From JAAXHH01 sp965248395 (GTDB lineage Bacteria > JAAXHH01): a DNA stretch of 64,000 nucleotides. The DNA is taken from positions 1,860,001 to 1,924,000 of the forward strand of contig OZ252103.1 of the NCBI GenBank assembly GCA_965248395.1. The letters are read 5' to 3'. The translations under genes were made by a program, and so were the position numbers. The notes beneath the pieces are model-generated. The model searched no databases, had not been told where the DNA came from, and was given only the letters and a program-made list of their open reading frames with translations. Position 1 is the stretch's first letter; the number at the start of each line of letters is the position of its first letter. Shown in pieces: positions 62,027 to 64,000 of this stretch.

Positions 62027-62791
62027 TTATACACATCCCTCGTAAGCCCTTCCTGATACCAGGTCATACTCCGGCATGGGCCCGTTTCCTATGAACTTTG
62101 AACGGGCGTCCATGTATGCTACGGTCAGACCGATCCGCCGTTCGTCGCTGGTATTGGCGTCGGTTCGGTGTAGGGCTAGGCTGTGGTGGAACGAACAGCT
62201 TCCCGCCCTGAGTGGGACGGCCACCTCCCGATCGTAAAAGACCCGTGCGTCCTCCACACGGTAGTCTTCGAGGTGTTTGTGCTCGATGACGCCTGCTTTG
62301 TGCGATCCGGCAATGAAACGCATGCAGCCGTTATCCTCGGTGGCGTCGTTCAGTGCGATCCAGCAGATGACCAGGTTGGGCGGATCGATGGTCGTCCAGT
62401 AAGCGGAGTCTTGGTGGGGAGGTTTCGCCGAACCTACCTTCGGCGGTTTGCACAGGGTCTGGTCCACGTAGATTTTGAGATCCGGACCAATAAGTCTCTG
62501 AACAACACCAAGTATTCTGGGATGCCTGGCCAACGACATGAATACCGGGTCGTACTTCGTCAGTTTCCAGATCTTGCGCACGTTGTTGAACCGTACGGGG
62601 TCGGCCTGCACTTCACCGTTTTCCACCCGAGGTTCAATCTGAACGTATTCTGGAGGAAAAGCGACCACCTCGTTTCCGATATCTTCCAGGCGCTGGTGAA
62701 GCGCCTTTACTTCAAGGGGGGTCAGCATGCCCTCGTAGGGTAGAAATCCCTGTTCGTTGAATTGATCTACCTGTGCCTTTGTCAACGACAC
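62027..62791 (-). CDS. Phytanoyl-CoA dioxygenase (PhyH) family Fe(II)/2-oxoglutarate oxygenase
   Basis: 254 residues. The metal facial triad is visible as PHQDSAYW (His and Asp) and SLALHRTDANTSDERR (distal His, with the 2-oxoglutarate-binding Arg downstream). FNEQGFLPYEGMLTPLEV and NGCMRFIAGSHKAG complete the PhyH pattern. It hydroxylates an unknown substrate with O2 and 2-oxoglutarate. The start is GTG at 62791, fixed by GGAGG seven bases upstream. It is 3 bases after the SGNH hydrolase gene, so the two are translationally linked. Confidence 0.92.
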   Translation of the reverse strand: MSLTKAQVDQFNEQGFLPYEGMLTPLEVKALHQRLEDIGNEVVAFPPEYVQIEPRVENGEVQADPVRFNNVRKIWKLTKYDPVFMSLARHPRILGVVQRLIGPDLKIYVDQTLCKPPKVGSAKPPHQDSAYWTTIDPPNLVICWIALNDATEDNGCMRFIAGSHKAGVIEHKHLEDYRVEDARVFYDREVAVPLRAGSCSFHHSLALHRTDANTSDERRIGLTVAYMDARSKFIGNGPMPEYDLVSGRAYEGCV

Positions 62792-62794
62792 GGT

Positions 62795-63400
62795 TTACCT
62801 CCTCTGAGTCTCGTGAAACCACCACTGGGGCCAATCGAGTACCAGTTTCGTCAGCGCGGTATAACCCCCGTCAGCCGGATGAATGCGGTCGCCGAGGGCC
62901 GCCTCTCGCTGCCAGACCCCTTCGGCACGCAATGCATGGTTCACCTCGAGATAAGGCACACCGACCCTTAGGGCAATGGTACCGAGCAGCGCCGACATGT
63001 CCTCCCGTCGGGCGTCTTCGCTTTCGTCGATCCCGGGCGGCGGTCCGATCATCAATGTGGGAAAAAGCGTATGCGCGTGTGTAAGGATCTCTTCGGTGTT
63101 GCGCACCGTATCGGCCCGGTCCACGCGTGTTTTCCCGTCCTCGATCCAGCAGTCGTTTGCGCCGAATCCGAACACGATCCGGCCGTCGTGGGGTTTCAGT
63201 CGTCTGGCCTCTACCTCCTGTTCCCAGCGACTGAGCACGTCCTCGCTTGTATCGGCACGAATGCCCAGGTTGTAGGAGGTGATGGAGTATTCTTCGGATT
63301 TCGATGCTGCGCACGCGCGTCCCGGCCATCCGAGATATTCGGGGTCGCCGGTACCGTTCACGTAGGAATCGCCGATAAAGTAAATGCGGATGTCTTCCAA
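62795..63400 (-). CDS. SGNH/GDSL-type hydrolase
   Basis: 201 residues. Block I FIGDSYVNGTG has the nucleophile Ser, a glycine lies in block II (SYNLGIRADTSEDVL), block III is GFGANDCW with the oxyanion Asn, and block V is GDRIHPADGGY with the catalytic Asp and His. It is an esterase or acetylhydrolase without a signal peptide, so probably cytoplasmic. The start is TTG at 63400. It heads the operon with the PhyH-like gene, and probably aroA, under the promoter at 63527-63555. Confidence 0.88.
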   Translation of the reverse strand: MEDIRIYFIGDSYVNGTGDPEYLGWPGRACAASKSEEYSITSYNLGIRADTSEDVLSRWEQEVEARRLKPHDGRIVFGFGANDCWIEDGKTRVDRADTVRNTEEILTHAHTLFPTLMIGPPPGIDESEDARREDMSALLGTIALRVGVPYLEVNHALRAEGVWQREAALGDRIHPADGGYTALTKLVLDWPQWWFHETQRR

Positions 63401-63526
63401 ATCCTATCGATCCTCTCCGCCGCCGCGACTACCCAACCAGTCCCTGATCGGGCTCCGGTACTTGTCTCCATTCGTCACTCGCTAACCGATCCACTCAACC
63501 CTCCCGTGAGGATTTAGCACCCCTTT

Positions 63527-63555
63527 AGCATACGAATATCCACCGCAATTATCAA
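63527..63555 (-). promoter_or_regulatory. Promoter of the SGNH / PhyH operon
   Basis: Minus-strand TTGATA (63555-63550), 17-base spacer, TATGCT (63532-63527). The -35 lies inside the inverted repeat 63545-63559. Confidence 0.55.
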
Positions 63556-63559
63556 TTGC
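63545..63559. promoter_or_regulatory. Inverted repeat overlapping the minus-strand -35 box
   Basis: GCAATT-ATC-AATTGC, perfect 6-base arms. It covers the -35 of the SGNH promoter, a typical repressor position. Confidence 0.5.
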
Positions 63560-63570
63560 CATTTTAGTCG

Positions 63571-63586
63571 CCAATTGGAAAATTGG
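63571..63586. promoter_or_regulatory. Second inverted repeat, near a weak plus-strand -35
   Basis: CCAATT-GGAA-AATTGG, perfect 6-base arms with the same AATT half-site as the first repeat. It overlaps TTGGTA (63583-63588), which with TAATCT at 63605-63610 could serve the plus-strand alcohol dehydrogenase gene. Confidence 0.45.
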
Positions 63587-63647
63587 TATCGGGCAACGTC
63601 CATGTAATCTGATGTATGATTGAAAACCGTCCGGAAGGAATGAAACC

Positions 63648-64000
63648 ATGCAGGGATACGTTATCGATAACAACCGACTTCGCGCGGCGGAACTTCCGGA
63701 TCCGGGAGAACCCGGGCCCGGCGAAGCGCTCGTGAAGGTACGTTCCGTGTCGCTCAATTACCGTGACCTCATGGTCGCAAGGGGTCGGTACGGCAGGCCG
63801 TTCGAAGGTACTTTCGTCGCCGGCTCCGATATGGCGGGCGACGTACTGAATACGGGACCGGACGTCGCGGATATCAGGCCGGGCGACCGGGTCGTGAACG
63901 CGCCTTTCCTCCACTGGCCCGCCGGAAGACTCACGCAGGACGGGATGAAGAGCCTGGTCGGAGCGGGAGGTGTGGATGGCGTCATGTGTGAGAAGATACT
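63648..64000 (+). CDS. Zinc-type alcohol dehydrogenase / quinone oxidoreductase family protein (truncated by window end)
   Basis: 117 complete codons run from an ATG at 63648, with GGAAGGA upstream, to the window edge. The start MQGYVIDNNRLRAAELPDPG and the GroES-like segment VRSVSLNYRDLMVARGRYG, FVAGSDMAGDVLNTG, IRPGDRVVNAPF are typical of medium-chain dehydrogenase/reductase proteins of the quinone reductase-like branch. The Rossmann domain is beyond the window. It is divergent from the SGNH operon and shares its palindromic control region. Confidence 0.85.
   Translation, partial: MQGYVIDNNRLRAAELPDPGEPGPGEALVKVRSVSLNYRDLMVARGRYGRPFEGTFVAGSDMAGDVLNTGPDVADIRPGDRVVNAPFLHWPAGRLTQDGMKSLVGAGGVDGVMCEKI

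Noticed and set aside
1..64000. Insertion sequences, prophage, CRISPR arrays or integrons
   Set aside because: No transposase, integrase, phage structural gene or regularly spaced repeat array was seen. Base composition is uniform except for the short AT-rich patch near 61.9 kb.

Overview
This 64 kb window is a GC-rich, densely packed bacterial chromosome segment. It holds about 50 protein genes, one tRNA and no sign of mobile elements, phage or CRISPR. The TonB-dependent outer-membrane receptor, lipoprotein and Tat signals point to a diderm (Gram-negative) cell. The gene mix (phytanoyl-CoA dioxygenase-like, mandelate racemase-like, Gfo/Idh/MocA, M24 and SGNH genes, hydantoinase fusion, single-domain GlmU, CIRCE-controlled groL) resembles uncultivated FCB-type lineages such as Latescibacterota. 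That placement is inference. Promoters are classical: close matches to TTGACA and TATAAT separated by 16-18 bases, usually 17, lie upstream of many operons and help fix start codons.

Left part (1-10.4 kb, mostly minus strand). It opens with the first 75 codons of a membrane-anchored protein behind a long leader. Next is an operon of an aminotransferase-fold protein that has lost its PLP lysine, then folB, folK and a single-domain GlmU. groL follows, with CIRCE, promoter and terminator. A cofactor/tRNA operon (cca-nnr-nadC-birA) runs from a promoter at 10.39 kb.

10.5-15.9 kb (plus strand) is the most striking region: hisA, a glutamate dehydrogenase with an N-terminal response-regulator receiver domain in the same polypeptide, and a membrane hybrid histidine kinase with two receivers and an Hpt domain. 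All phosphotransfer residues are present, so the kinase could phosphorylate the enzyme itself.

15.9-33.9 kb: a two-RCK K+ channel, an M20 dipeptidase, a dicarboxylate/glutamate-type symporter, the E1 subunits of a 2-oxo acid dehydrogenase, a ThiT-type thiamine transporter overlapping a LON-substrate-binding protein, a methylmalonyl-CoA mutase-type large subunit, a Cys/Met-metabolism PLP enzyme, tRNA-Gln and a small lipoprotein. An operon then joins a solitary peptide-binding protein to an NtrB/NtrC-like two-component system and a glycosyltransferase.

34-53 kb: TonB receptor, VOC protein, RNase II/R-type enzyme, metallo-beta-lactamase hydrolase, DegT aminotransferase, GNAT protein, adenosylhomocysteinase, Trm112-like protein, divergent Nramp-like transporter, hydantoinase A/B fusion, beta-carbonic anhydrase, Tat-exported D-aminoacylase, hisF and hisH.

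53.2-60.6 kb is a plus-strand catabolic-looking operon: M24 peptidase, two enolase-superfamily proteins (the first with a degraded active site), Gfo/Idh/MocA oxidoreductase, aldo/keto reductase and a peptide-binding protein. The right end carries aroA, a phytanoyl-CoA dioxygenase-like gene and an SGNH hydrolase on the minus strand. Facing them is a truncated alcohol dehydrogenase/quinone reductase gene, separated by a palindrome-rich divergent promoter region.
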